This document shows, in pieces, positions 44,845-53,324 of a DNA stretch of 64,000 bases. The first letter of the stretch is position 1. Each line of letters starts with the position of its first letter. The notes under the pieces were generated by a model, which worked only from the letters and a program-made list of their open reading frames with translations, was not told where the DNA came from and made no database searches. A program made the translations under genes and the position numbers. The stretch comes from Sphingomonas sp. AP4-R1. Its GTDB lineage: Bacteria > Pseudomonadota > Alphaproteobacteria > Sphingomonadales > Sphingomonadaceae. The stretch is from the NCBI RefSeq assembly GCF_013113735.1, contig NZ_CP053346.1:124001-188000 (forward strand), in the 5' to 3' direction.

Positions 44845-45843
44845 GTGAAGCGACTGCTGTGGGCGGCGGTGACCGTCGCGATGCTCGGGATTCCCGTTAC
44901 AGGCGGCGCGGAGACGCCCGAAGAGACGCGGCTCGCCCCGCCCTCCACCGCGCGCAACCTCCCCACGCTGGCGATGCTGCGGACCAAGCTGGATGCCGAG
45001 GCGAGCAGCGGCAAGGCGCGCGTCGGTCTCGCCGCGATCGACATCAGCACCGGCGACATGGTCTCCGTGAACGGCGACCAGCATTTCCCGATGGCCAGCA
45101 CCGTGAAGGTCGCCATCGCCGCCGCCTTCCTCCACGGCGTCCAGCAGGGCCGCCTGTCGCTCGACGCGATGTATCGCCTGCCCCCGGCGCAGCGGCAGGC
45201 CGCGCGCGGGCTCGGCGACATGCGGCTGCACGGGCGCCCGCTGTCGGGCGCCGAGCTGATGGACCTGATGCTGATCCGCAGCGACAATGCCGCCGCCGAC
45301 ACGTTGCTGTACGCGATCGGCGGCACGCGCGCCTTGGGCACCTGGCTGGACAATGCGGGCATCGCCGGCCAGCGCGTCGATCGATCGATCGCGGAATTGC
45401 TGCGCGATCACGAGACGAAGAAGCGCATTCGCGTCGGCAAGGGCAAGAGGCGCCGCTGGATCACCGTGTCCGTCCCCCGCGCCGCCCCCGTGGGCGACAA
45501 GCGCGACAGCTCCACGCCCGAGGCGATGGTCGCTTTGCTCGCGAAGCTGCGCAACGGCGAGCTGCTGGATGCCCGGCGCACCACCTATCTGTTCGACGTG
45601 ATGGAGCGCTGCCGCACCGGGCCGGGCCGCATCCGGGGCCTCCTGCCCGCCGGCACGCGCGTGGCGCACAAGACCGGCACGATGAACGGCATCACCGACG
45701 ATGTCGGCATCGTCACCTTGCCCAATGGCCACGATCTGGCGGTGGCGATCTTCGAGACGGGCAGCGGCGGATCGCGCGCGCACGATCGCAAGATCGCCCA
45801 GCTCTCGCGCATCCTCTACGATCATTTCAGCGCGACGTCGTGA
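44845..45843 (+). CDS. Exported serine hydrolase, class A beta-lactamase fold, lacking the general-base Glu
   Basis: 332 residues from a GTG at 44845 with GGGAGG 5 bases upstream; signal peptide to about residue 22 (GGA). Penicillin-recognition motifs are intact: S85-T-V-K88, S146-D-N148 and K276-T-G278. The omega-loop position that reads ExELN in class A lactamases here reads SIAELL, so the Glu166 and Asn170 equivalents are Ile and Leu. A basic insert (about residues 191-206) follows. Without Glu166 deacylation would be slow, so it may bind rather than destroy beta-lactams, or act as a peptidase or esterase. Confidence 0.85.
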   Translation: MKRLLWAAVTVAMLGIPVTGGAETPEETRLAPPSTARNLPTLAMLRTKLDAEASSGKARVGLAAIDISTGDMVSVNGDQHFPMASTVKVAIAAAFLHGVQQGRLSLDAMYRLPPAQRQAARGLGDMRLHGRPLSGAELMDLMLIRSDNAAADTLLYAIGGTRALGTWLDNAGIAGQRVDRSIAELLRDHETKKRIRVGKGKRRRWITVSVPRAAPVGDKRDSSTPEAMVALLAKLRNGELLDARRTTYLFDVMERCRTGPGRIRGLLPAGTRVAHKTGTMNGITDDVGIVTLPNGHDLAVAIFETGSGGSRAHDRKIAQLSRILYDHFSATS

Positions 45844-45873
45844 TGCCTGTCGGCGCAGAGCGCGGCACCAGCC

Positions 45874-45898
45874 GAAATGCGCCCCTTCGGCGCATTTC
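45874..45898. repeat. Hairpin F, copy 1
   Basis: GAAATGCGCC (45874-45883) pairs with GGCGCATTTC (45889-45898) around a 5-base loop, after the serine hydrolase gene. The following CACGAACCGGCT resembles the sequence after hairpin 60074-60099, so the two are copies of one short element. Confidence 0.6.
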
Positions 45899-46049
45899 AC
45901 GAACCGGCTAACATCCCGCATATTGCAGGTGCGAAGAGACGGGCGCATAATGGTTACCGAATAGGCTTTCCGCTATTTTCCGGCGGAGAATCGATGTGGC
46001 GGCCAAGCTGTCACGTAGATTTCACACACCTGGGTCGAGGACCTCCGTG

Positions 46050-47945
46050 ATGTCCGAGTATGCGAGCTTGAAGATCTTCGAAGCGACCGCCGCGATCAAG
46101 CTCGTCGTCTGGGACATGGACGACACCTTCTGGCACGGAACTCTGTCGGAAGGCGGCGTCACGCTGATCGACCGCAACATATCTATCGTCCGCGAGCTGG
46201 TCGATCGCGGCATCATGTCCTCCATCTCGTCCAAGAACGAGCATGAGGCGGTGAAGCAGGTGCTGGCGGACGCCGGCATCTGGGACCTGTTCGTCTTCCC
46301 CCAGATTTCGTGGAACGCCAAGGGCGGCGCGCTCGAGACGATCATCAACCACGCCAATCTGCGCGCGGACAACATCCTGTTCGTCGACGACAATCCGATC
46401 AATCTGGAAGAAATCCGCTTCCGCTTCCCGACGATGATGGTCGCGCATCCGGATGAGGTGCTGGAAGGGCTGCTCGATCTGCCGCAGGCCAAGGGCAAGG
46501 ACGATCGCAAGCATTCCCGCCTCGAACAGTACAAGAATCTCGAGAAGAAGGTGTCCGAGCAGACCGGCACCACGCTCAGCAACGAGGATTTCCTGCGCCA
46601 GTGCGAGGTGAAGCTCTCGTTCGATTTCGACGTGGAGGCGCATTTCGATCGCATCGTCGAACTGGTGAACCGGTCGAACCAGCTCAATTACACGAAGGTG
46701 CGGCTGGAGACGGACGAGGCCATCGCCGATTTCCGGGCGAAGCTGCAGCGCCACGACATCATGTCCGCCGCCATCTCGGCCCGCGACCGCTACGGCGATC
46801 ACGGCATGATCGGCTTCTACATGCAGCATAAGGACGAGCGGCAGAACCGCCTGATCCATTATGTCTGGTCGTGCCGGATGATGAACGCCGGGCTCGAACA
46901 ATATGTGTATGAGCGGATCGGATCGCCCGACATCACGGTCGCCGAGCCCGTCTCCAACCCGATCGTGACCTTCCCGAAGATCGACTGGATCGAGGAGGTC
47001 GCCGCGAATGACGATGGCGGCGCGTCGGCGCTGGCCGCGCAGCAATTGCTGCTGATCGGCAGCTGCGATCTGAGCGCCGTCGCCAGCTATTGCAGCCGCG
47101 ATCGCCGCGAATATGTGAACGCCGTCAAGAACGACATCATGACGCGCTGCGACGATTTCGGCTTCATCCTGAACGATCCCGCCAAGGTCGCCGCCTCGTC
47201 CGTGATCGAGACGCTGCCCGCCTGGGGCCGCGACGAATTCCTCGATTTCCATCGGGAGCTGCCGCAGCGCGACGTCGTCATCATCTCGCTCTCGGCGGCT
47301 CTGCGCGGCGCGCATCTGGTGACATCGGACGATGTGGTGGTGCGCGTCCACCCCAACGGGCTGGGCGAGCATATCGATGCCCATCCGTGGGAAGAATTCC
47401 TCGCCCCCTGCAGCTTCTACGGGCTGGACCTGACGCAGAAGCTGGCGCTGCTGAACGAATCGTTCGACCATGTCCGCCGCACCGCCAAGCCGGGCGCGCA
47501 GATCTTCGTGCTGGGCGCCAACACGCGCGATGCGGCCATGCCGCTCTCCGCGACCGATCGCGAACTGATGACCACCTACAATGCGGTGTGCGAGGCCTAT
47601 TGCGCGCCTCTCGCCGACTGGCATTATGTGTCGATCGACGCGGTGGTGCCGAAGGAGCAGCTGGTCGACGACCGCCATTATACGCGCATCGGCTATTTCG
47701 CGATCGCGACCGACATCAACCGCCGGATCGCCGAAGCCGCGCCCGCGATCGAGGCCGCAGGCGAGGCTCCGCATGCGGCAGCGGCCAGCGGCCGACCGTT
47801 CGATCTGGTGAAGGCGATCCGCGCCGGCCAACGGCTGAGCCGCTTCACCGTCTTCGGCCCGGAGCGCAAGGATCAGGGCATGATCGCCCTCTCGCGCCGC
47901 GTGCTGAACCGCAGCCTGAAGCGGGTCGTCGCCGCCGTCCGCTGA
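46050..47945 (+). CDS. HAD-IIIC/FkbH-like protein with C-terminal SGNH-like domain
   Basis: 631 residues from the ATG at 46050 (GAGGA upstream). A GTG at 45996 with GGAGA is an alternative, but its extra 18 codons look non-coding. Three parts are visible. First, an HAD phosphatase with DMDDT (about 22-26) and FVDDNPIN (about 111-118). Second, a GNAT-like FkbH middle domain (about 190-300). Third, a region starting LLLIGSCDLS and ending in DDRHYTRIGY that matches blocks I and V of SGNH hydrolases. FkbH-like proteins load activated glycerate or similar units. Here it may modify a glycan near the CDP-glycerol-transferase-like gene. Confidence 0.8.
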   Translation: MSEYASLKIFEATAAIKLVVWDMDDTFWHGTLSEGGVTLIDRNISIVRELVDRGIMSSISSKNEHEAVKQVLADAGIWDLFVFPQISWNAKGGALETIINHANLRADNILFVDDNPINLEEIRFRFPTMMVAHPDEVLEGLLDLPQAKGKDDRKHSRLEQYKNLEKKVSEQTGTTLSNEDFLRQCEVKLSFDFDVEAHFDRIVELVNRSNQLNYTKVRLETDEAIADFRAKLQRHDIMSAAISARDRYGDHGMIGFYMQHKDERQNRLIHYVWSCRMMNAGLEQYVYERIGSPDITVAEPVSNPIVTFPKIDWIEEVAANDDGGASALAAQQLLLIGSCDLSAVASYCSRDRREYVNAVKNDIMTRCDDFGFILNDPAKVAASSVIETLPAWGRDEFLDFHRELPQRDVVIISLSAALRGAHLVTSDDVVVRVHPNGLGEHIDAHPWEEFLAPCSFYGLDLTQKLALLNESFDHVRRTAKPGAQIFVLGANTRDAAMPLSATDRELMTTYNAVCEAYCAPLADWHYVSIDAVVPKEQLVDDRHYTRIGYFAIATDINRRIAEAAPAIEAAGEAPHAAAASGRPFDLVKAIRAGQRLSRFTVFGPERKDQGMIALSRRVLNRSLKRVVAAVR

Positions 47946-47980
47946 GAGGAAAAAGCTCCGCGCCCGGCTCTCAGCTCTTC

Positions 47981-48057
47981 GTGCTCCTGCGAAAGCAGGA
48001 GCCCAGGGCTGCAACCGTCACGCTCGAAGCTCTGGGCTCCTGCGTTCGCAGGAGCAC
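47981..48057. repeat. Family E inverted repeat
   Basis: GTGCTCCTGCGAAAGCAGGA (from 47981) and its inverse ending TGCGAACGCAGGAGC-like (48057) form an inverted pair, each arm also palindromic. It separates two convergent genes; related to 13132-13164. Confidence 0.8.
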
Positions 48058-48084
48058 CGCAGAAAAGCGCGCAACCGACGCCTC

Positions 48085-49278
48085 TCACGCCATCGCGAAA
48101 GCGCGCTGCGGCTCCGGCCAGGGGATGCCCGCCACCTCGGCGATCGCCTTCGCCGCGCGATCGGATGAGGGCGTGTCGCGCAGATCGAAGCTGTAGCGGA
48201 ACAGCCGCTCCTGGACCGGACGGTAGAGATCGGTCTGCTCCGACCGCGCCGTGGCCAGCGCGGCGCCCAGATCCGCGACGCGATCGATCACGGGGCCGGC
48301 CGCCCAGTGCGCGAAATTGGCGTCGCCCCGCCACGCCACCTTGTGCGCGTTCAGGAACACGCACGGGCGCGGGCGATAGAGGAATTCATAGACCTGGCTG
48401 CTGACGTCCCCGAGATAGATGTCGGCGCGGTTGGTATAGGCCATCGTCGTCGAGGCGCGGCTACCCAGATCGATATGGATATTCGGCGCGCGCAGATAAC
48501 GCTGGTCGATCGGGCCCGCGCGATCGATCCGGAGCTTGTCGATCGTCAGCACGAACGGGCGCTCGTAGAGCATCACGTGCGGCGCGAAGATCAGCTGATA
48601 CTCCTCATGCTCGACGAACCAGTCCAGCACCTGCCGGCCCATCTTGTACCAGGAGGAGAGATGCGGCGAGACGTGCGGATTGTAGAGGACGATCGGGCGA
48701 TCATCGTCGATCAGGCCGTGGGCCCTGGCGGGCTCGGCCATGTCGAACTTCGGATAGCCGACGATGCTGACGCGATCGCACGGCACCTTCGCCTCGTTCA
48801 CCAGCCGGTCGCGGATCTTCGGACCGGAGACGAGCACCTGATCGAACAGGGCGCTGGCCGGATCGAAGCCGATCGCGCGATCGCCCGCGCCGTGCCGGGT
48901 ATGGACCATCTTCAGATGATCCAGCCCATAGCGCGTCTTCAGGATCAGCGAGGTCTTCTCCGCCACCACCAGCACGTCCAGCGAGCGGAAGAAATCCAGA
49001 TTGTCGCCATAGATGAGCAATTTGGCGGCGGGCGCGATATATTCGCTCACCCCCGCGATGATCTTGCTGCGCCGGCTCTTCAGCGTCAGCGGCTGGAGCG
49101 TGACGCCCCGGCCGATCGCGCCCGCGGCGAGGCGCGTGACCTCGGCCTGCATGCGCGGATTGGTGGTCGCCAGGATGATCTCGGCGCCGGTGCCCTGGCG
49201 GGCCAGCGCGAGCGCGATCGGCAGGCTGTGCGCGACCTGGTGAACCTGATCGTGATTGAAGAGAAATCCGATACGCAT
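48085..49278 (-). CDS. CDP-glycerol glycerophosphotransferase-like capsule/glycan enzyme
   Basis: 397 residues from the ATG at 49278. A GT-B-like fold: N-terminal MRIGFLFNHDQVHQ, RHGAGDR in the middle (about 160-166; the TagB/TagF acceptor-His region), YNPHVSPH, and GDVSSQVYEFLYRPRPCVFLN in the C-terminal donor site. These fit the CDP-glycerol:poly(glycerophosphate) transferase family also used for Gram-negative capsule backbones. The ribosome site is weak. It is 191 bp downstream of a GT4 gene on the same strand. Confidence 0.8.
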   Translation of the reverse strand: MRIGFLFNHDQVHQVAHSLPIALALARQGTGAEIILATTNPRMQAEVTRLAAGAIGRGVTLQPLTLKSRRSKIIAGVSEYIAPAAKLLIYGDNLDFFRSLDVLVVAEKTSLILKTRYGLDHLKMVHTRHGAGDRAIGFDPASALFDQVLVSGPKIRDRLVNEAKVPCDRVSIVGYPKFDMAEPARAHGLIDDDRPIVLYNPHVSPHLSSWYKMGRQVLDWFVEHEEYQLIFAPHVMLYERPFVLTIDKLRIDRAGPIDQRYLRAPNIHIDLGSRASTTMAYTNRADIYLGDVSSQVYEFLYRPRPCVFLNAHKVAWRGDANFAHWAAGPVIDRVADLGAALATARSEQTDLYRPVQERLFRYSFDLRDTPSSDRAAKAIAEVAGIPWPEPQRAFAMA

Positions 49279-49469
49279 GCCCGCATGACGGCGCCGTTCC
49301 CCGGCACCGCAGTCCGCATCGGTAACACTCCGGAAATTTTTATCGGGGGCCGTCGTCGCGGCGGTTGTTGCGCGTCGCCCAGCGCAAAAGAGCGACGAAC
49401 AGGCCCCACGCATCGCACCGGTCGGGCTCGGGCGAGGCCGGTTGGCGCGCCCGCGATTTCCGCCACATC

Positions 49470-50654
49470 CTAAGCAGCATCGCGCAGCCCCGTCCGCATG
49501 GCCAGCGCCTCCGCATAGGTGGCGAACAGGCGCTCGAAATGGGCGTCCATCGTCATCACGCCCGCCGCGTCGCGGCTGGCTTCGGCGCGCTGGTGGGCGG
49601 GCATGGTGGCGGCGAAGCGACGGATCGCCTCGGCCAGCGACGTGGTCGAACAGGCGCGGTAGCGGGCGCCCTGCCCCTCCACGAACTGATCCGACGCGCC
49701 GCCCTGATCGGGCACGATCAGCGGCAGGCCGCTCGCCTTCGCCTCGGCCGCGACCATGCAGAAGGTCTCCGCCTCGCAGCCGTGGACGAGCGCATCGGCG
49801 CTGGCGAGGATCGTGGCGAGGCGCTGGCGATCCGTCTCGGGCCGGCCGAGATAGATGTGCGGATTGCTGCGCGTGGCGCGGATCACGCGCGTGCGATCCC
49901 GCCCTTCGCCGAGAACCACGAGGCCGACCGGGTTCGCATAGCCCGCGCCGGTCACCGCCTCGATCACCATCGGCCAGCGCTTTTCCGGCGCATGGCGGCC
50001 GAGACCGATCAGCAGGGTGGCATCCGGCCTCAGCCCGCAGCGCGCCAGCAGCTCCGCGCGCAGCGCCTCGTCCCGGCGATCGGGCGAGAAGACGCCCGGC
50101 GTGACGCCCATCGGTACCGTGGCCACCTTGCGCAGGCCGCCATCCCGCAGCCGCGCGGACAGGCCGGCGCTCGCGCTCACGACGAGATCGAAGCCGTCGT
50201 CCAGGCGACGCAGGTGACGCCAGAACCAGTCAAATCCGCGATCGATCGTGCGCCGGCTCGCGACCGGGCCGAACCAGCGATAGGCGTAGGCCGAGAGCGG
50301 ATCGGCATGCATCACCAGCGAACGGAGCGCCGGCCCCCGCCACCGCGCCACCATGGCCGGGCTGGACCAGGGCGAGGAGGCCTCGACCACGTCCGGCCGC
50401 AGCCGATCGAGCAGGGCATGCAGACGCGGCTCGTCGTCGAAATAATGATAGCGCCGGTCGAGCGGGAAGCGCGGCGCCGCGATCGAGATGATCCGGCCGG
50501 CCGGCGCCTCCATCACCACGCCGTCGCGGTCGCCCGGAGCGACGATGATGATCTCCTGCTCGCCCGGCCGCGCCGCCTGCAGCTTGCGCTCCACATAGGT
50601 CTTCACGCCGCCGCCGCGCGGGGCATAGAAAGCGCAGATATCCACGATCCGCAT
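49470..50654 (-). CDS. GT4 family glycosyltransferase
   Basis: 394 residues. GGGAGG lies 3' adjacent to a first ATG (50660) and 7 bases from a second (50654); the second is chosen for spacing. N-terminal DICAFYAPRGGGVKTY is the Gly-rich acceptor loop, and the C-terminal half has LIGLGRHAPEKRW and the GT4 donor motif HGCEAETFCMVAAEAKASGLP. It should transfer a sugar from a nucleotide donor on the cytoplasmic face. Its start overlaps the stop region of the DUF2141 gene (4 bases), so the run 54091-49470 is translationally coupled. Confidence 0.87.
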   Translation of the reverse strand: MRIVDICAFYAPRGGGVKTYVERKLQAARPGEQEIIIVAPGDRDGVVMEAPAGRIISIAAPRFPLDRRYHYFDDEPRLHALLDRLRPDVVEASSPWSSPAMVARWRGPALRSLVMHADPLSAYAYRWFGPVASRRTIDRGFDWFWRHLRRLDDGFDLVVSASAGLSARLRDGGLRKVATVPMGVTPGVFSPDRRDEALRAELLARCGLRPDATLLIGLGRHAPEKRWPMVIEAVTGAGYANPVGLVVLGEGRDRTRVIRATRSNPHIYLGRPETDRQRLATILASADALVHGCEAETFCMVAAEAKASGLPLIVPDQGGASDQFVEGQGARYRACSTTSLAEAIRRFAATMPAHQRAEASRDAAGVMTMDAHFERLFATYAEALAMRTGLRDAA

Positions 50655-50656
50655 CG

Positions 50657-51163
50657 TCATCCTCCCACCGGCCCGAACGAGAACAGGCCGCGACGATAAT
50701 TGAGTACGATGGTGAGCTTGGTCGGCCGCGCCTCGGCATGGACGGTGGCGTCGGCCGCCGCCGGGCGCGACAGGCCGAGCTTCGGATTGGCGCTGAAGCC
50801 GATTCCGTCCTCGGACAGATCGAAGCGGTGATTGCCGTTGCGATCGTGCAGCAGGCTCAGCGCGTAAGGCCCCGGCGCTGGGGCGCGGATGCAGAGCAAG
50901 GCGGGGCCGGCCGCCGGCACCGGCATTTCCACACGGCGGAAGGCCTTGCCCGCATTCAGCAGCACATTGTCGTCCGCCAGGAAATCGGGATCGTTGGCGG
51001 GATACAGCTCCAGCTTCAGCAGGCCGACCCGGTCCCTGAGGCCGATCACCGAGACGAGGAAGGCGGGCCCCGGCTCGTTCGCCCGACACCGCCCTTCCGC
51101 CTTGCCCAGATCCGGGCTGGAGGCGATGGCCTGGCTCGCCAGCAGCAACAGCGCAGCGATCAC
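50657..51163 (-). CDS. Exported DUF2141 protein
   Basis: 168 residues from a GTG at 51163, overlapping the preceding membrane-protein stop by 4 bases (GTGA). A signal peptide covers residues 1-16 (ending AIA). The mature domain is beta-rich with DRNGNHRFD (a Ca2+-loop-like stretch), EDGIGFSANPK and a C-terminal TIVLNYRRG, the pattern of DUF2141 proteins. Function is unknown. Its place inside a glycosyltransferase operon suggests periplasmic handling of the product. Confidence 0.8.
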   Translation of the reverse strand: MIAALLLLASQAIASSPDLGKAEGRCRANEPGPAFLVSVIGLRDRVGLLKLELYPANDPDFLADDNVLLNAGKAFRRVEMPVPAAGPALLCIRAPAPGPYALSLLHDRNGNHRFDLSEDGIGFSANPKLGLSRPAAADATVHAEARPTKLTIVLNYRRGLFSFGPVGG

Positions 51164-52125
51164 GCGCGATCGCCCTGCCGGGCGAGTTCGGCCGCACCGA
51201 GCAGCGCGCCCACCACCACATGCGCCGCCACGATCAGCGAGGCCATCAGCGCCATGGCGGCGACGATCTCCCGATCCTGCCCCGCCAGCAAGGCGGCGAC
51301 GCCCGCGAACACCACATCCTTGTTCGGCACGAACGGCAGGCGCGAGAGCAGCTGCCGCACGGTGCCCAGCAGCAGCCACCAGCCGAGCGCCACGGTCGGC
51401 AGGATCATGTGCCACATGCAGGCGGCGAGCAGCGCCATCGCCAGGATGCGCGCGCCGTGCATCAGCGCGATGAAGCGCAGTTCGGCGGGCGGCAGCGTGA
51501 ACAGCCGGCCGCGCAACGCCAGCATCGCGATCGACGAGCCGAACACCACGATCAGCGACGCGGCGAGCGCCGAGGTGCGGACGCTGGCGCCCAGCAGATC
51601 GAAGAAGGGAGCCGCCGCCACCAGCAACATCAGGGTGAAGGCATTGCCCGTCGCCGCGCTCAACACCGCGACATCCTTGATCGCCCCGAACGGCGACGCG
51701 GAGATCTCCGCATTGCGGCGAACCCACGCGTAGAAATAGAGCTCGCCCAGATAACCCAGCAGCAATTCATTGCTGACGAGCTTGCGCAGCAGCGCGGACA
51801 CGCCCCGCACCGGCAGCGCCCACAGGCGGCGGAAGATCACCCATTCCGAAAAGGGCCCGGCGAAATAATAAACGGCGAAGGCCAGCCAGAAGAGCGGCGT
51901 GGACGGCATCAGCGCGAGCAGGGCGCGATAATCGACCGTGCGCAGCTGATAGACGACCGCACCCAGGATCAGGATCGAGAAGACCGGGCCGACCCATGCC
52001 GCCCACGCCCGATCCTGCCCGGCAAGCGGCGGCGGCGCGAAGGCGGGAGCGATATCGGACAGAAGCGAAGCGCCGGTATCCGAACGGGAAGACGAGAGCG
52101 TGGCAGCATCGCTGTGTGCCGACAT
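51160..52125 (-). CDS. Lysylphosphatidylglycerol-synthase-like/flippase-like membrane protein
   Basis: 321 residues from the ATG at 52125. After a Ser-rich cytoplasmic start there are about eight hydrophobic helices, with RKLVSNELLLGYLGELYFYAWVRR and PFVPNKDVVFAG as polar conserved-looking segments, like the UPF0104/AglD-type membrane family. Such proteins are thought to move or anchor lipid-linked products. It is embedded between glycosyltransferases with 4-base overlap downstream, supporting a glycolipid role. Confidence 0.72.
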   Translation of the reverse strand: MSAHSDAATLSSSRSDTGASLLSDIAPAFAPPPLAGQDRAWAAWVGPVFSILILGAVVYQLRTVDYRALLALMPSTPLFWLAFAVYYFAGPFSEWVIFRRLWALPVRGVSALLRKLVSNELLLGYLGELYFYAWVRRNAEISASPFGAIKDVAVLSAATGNAFTLMLLVAAAPFFDLLGASVRTSALAASLIVVFGSSIAMLALRGRLFTLPPAELRFIALMHGARILAMALLAACMWHMILPTVALGWWLLLGTVRQLLSRLPFVPNKDVVFAGVAALLAGQDREIVAAMALMASLIVAAHVVVGALLGAAELARQGDRA

Positions 52126-52175
52126 GGACAAGTGACTCCGAATGTTCCGGTGAGACGGCGCGGACGCGCCCAGCC

Positions 52176-53324
52176 TCAGCTGACGGGAAGCGGCATGCGC
52201 TCTTTTGCGACGCGCCGCAGCGAGCCCCGCATGACCGCGAGATAGAGATCGGACGCGCGCTCGATCGTGAAGCGCTCGGCCTGCCGGAGGGTCAGCGCCG
52301 CGTCCTGCCGCGACGGCACGGCGCGCGCGATGGCGCCGGCGAACAGCGCCTCGTCCCGCACGGGAACGAGATCGCCCAGCCGCCCGCCCAGTAGCAGCGC
52401 CCCCATGCTCGCGCTGCAATCGGTGGCGACGATCGGCAGCCGCGCCGCCAGCGCCTCGATCACGACGGCGGGCACGCCTTCATAATCGGACGAGAGCAGC
52501 AGCACGTCATGCCCGCACAGGATCGTCGCCGGCTCCGGATGATAACCGGGAAAGGAGACGCGCCCGGCGATGCCCAGTTCGGCCGCCAGCGCTTCCAGCC
52601 GGGGCCGTTCCGGGCCTTCGCCGATCAGCGCCAGCCGATCCTCCGGCGCCGCCCCGCGCGCGAAGGCGCGCAGCATCAGGGGCAGATTCTTCTGGCGGGC
52701 GAGCCGCCCGACCGCGACGAAGCGGCGGCCGCCCTCCATCGGGCGCGCGGGGGCATCACGCAACGTGGCGATCATCGCATGGGACAAGGCCGGATCGGGG
52801 ATCACCGTGATCCGGTCGCGGTGGACGGCGAGCATCTCGCAGATCTCGTCGACGGCGGAGGCCTCCATCCCGATCACCCGATCGAACAGGCGGCCCTGCA
52901 CGCGCAGATAGAAACGATAGAGCATGCGCCGCCACCACGGCTTGTCGCGGCGGCGCAGATCGTTGCTGATCTTGGCGACGATCGGCGGGCAGGCCGGCCC
53001 CAGCAGCAGCTTCAGCGCGATGGCGATGACCGCATAGGTGTTGCCCGCGCAGAACAGCACGTCCGGCTGCTGCTCGCGCACGACGCGGGGCAGGGTGAGG
53101 ATCATCCAGATCGCTTCCCAGCGGGCGGGATCGAGGCCGTTCCGGGGCGGCGGGGGAATGATCGGCGCGAGGCCGGCGCCGACATCGTCGCGCATCGTGC
53201 CGTCGGCGCGGCCGACGAACAGAGGCGCGTCGATGCCCCGCGCGCGCCATTCACGAACGAGCCGCAGCGCGATCCGCTCGACGCCGCCGGGCTCGTAGCT
53301 GTGCAAAAATGTGAGAATCCGCAT
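52176..53324 (-). CDS. GT4 family glycosyltransferase
   Basis: 382 residues. N-terminal FLHSYEPGGVERIALRL holds the GGVER-type acceptor loop; the C-terminal half has AVGRLARQKNLP, the central IGEGPERPRL, and the donor motif SDYEGVPAVVIEALAARLPIVAT. A classical GT4 retaining enzyme. It overlaps the DUF2334 gene upstream by one base (TGATG). It is followed by the flippase-like gene after 50 bp. Sugar and acceptor unknown. Confidence 0.9.
   Translation of the reverse strand: MRILTFLHSYEPGGVERIALRLVREWRARGIDAPLFVGRADGTMRDDVGAGLAPIIPPPPRNGLDPARWEAIWMILTLPRVVREQQPDVLFCAGNTYAVIAIALKLLLGPACPPIVAKISNDLRRRDKPWWRRMLYRFYLRVQGRLFDRVIGMEASAVDEICEMLAVHRDRITVIPDPALSHAMIATLRDAPARPMEGGRRFVAVGRLARQKNLPLMLRAFARGAAPEDRLALIGEGPERPRLEALAAELGIAGRVSFPGYHPEPATILCGHDVLLLSSDYEGVPAVVIEALAARLPIVATDCSASMGALLLGGRLGDLVPVRDEALFAGAIARAVPSRQDAALTLRQAERFTIERASDLYLAVMRGSLRRVAKERMPLPVS

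Noticed and set aside
43134..45362. 742-codon minus-strand frame opposite the AGCS symporter and serine hydrolase
   Set aside because: Crosses a repeat and two clear genes on the other strand; no ribosome site or domain.
44845..45843. Calling the gene a class A beta-lactamase (resistance gene)
   Set aside because: The Glu166 and Asn170 equivalents appear to be missing, so hydrolysis of beta-lactams is doubtful.
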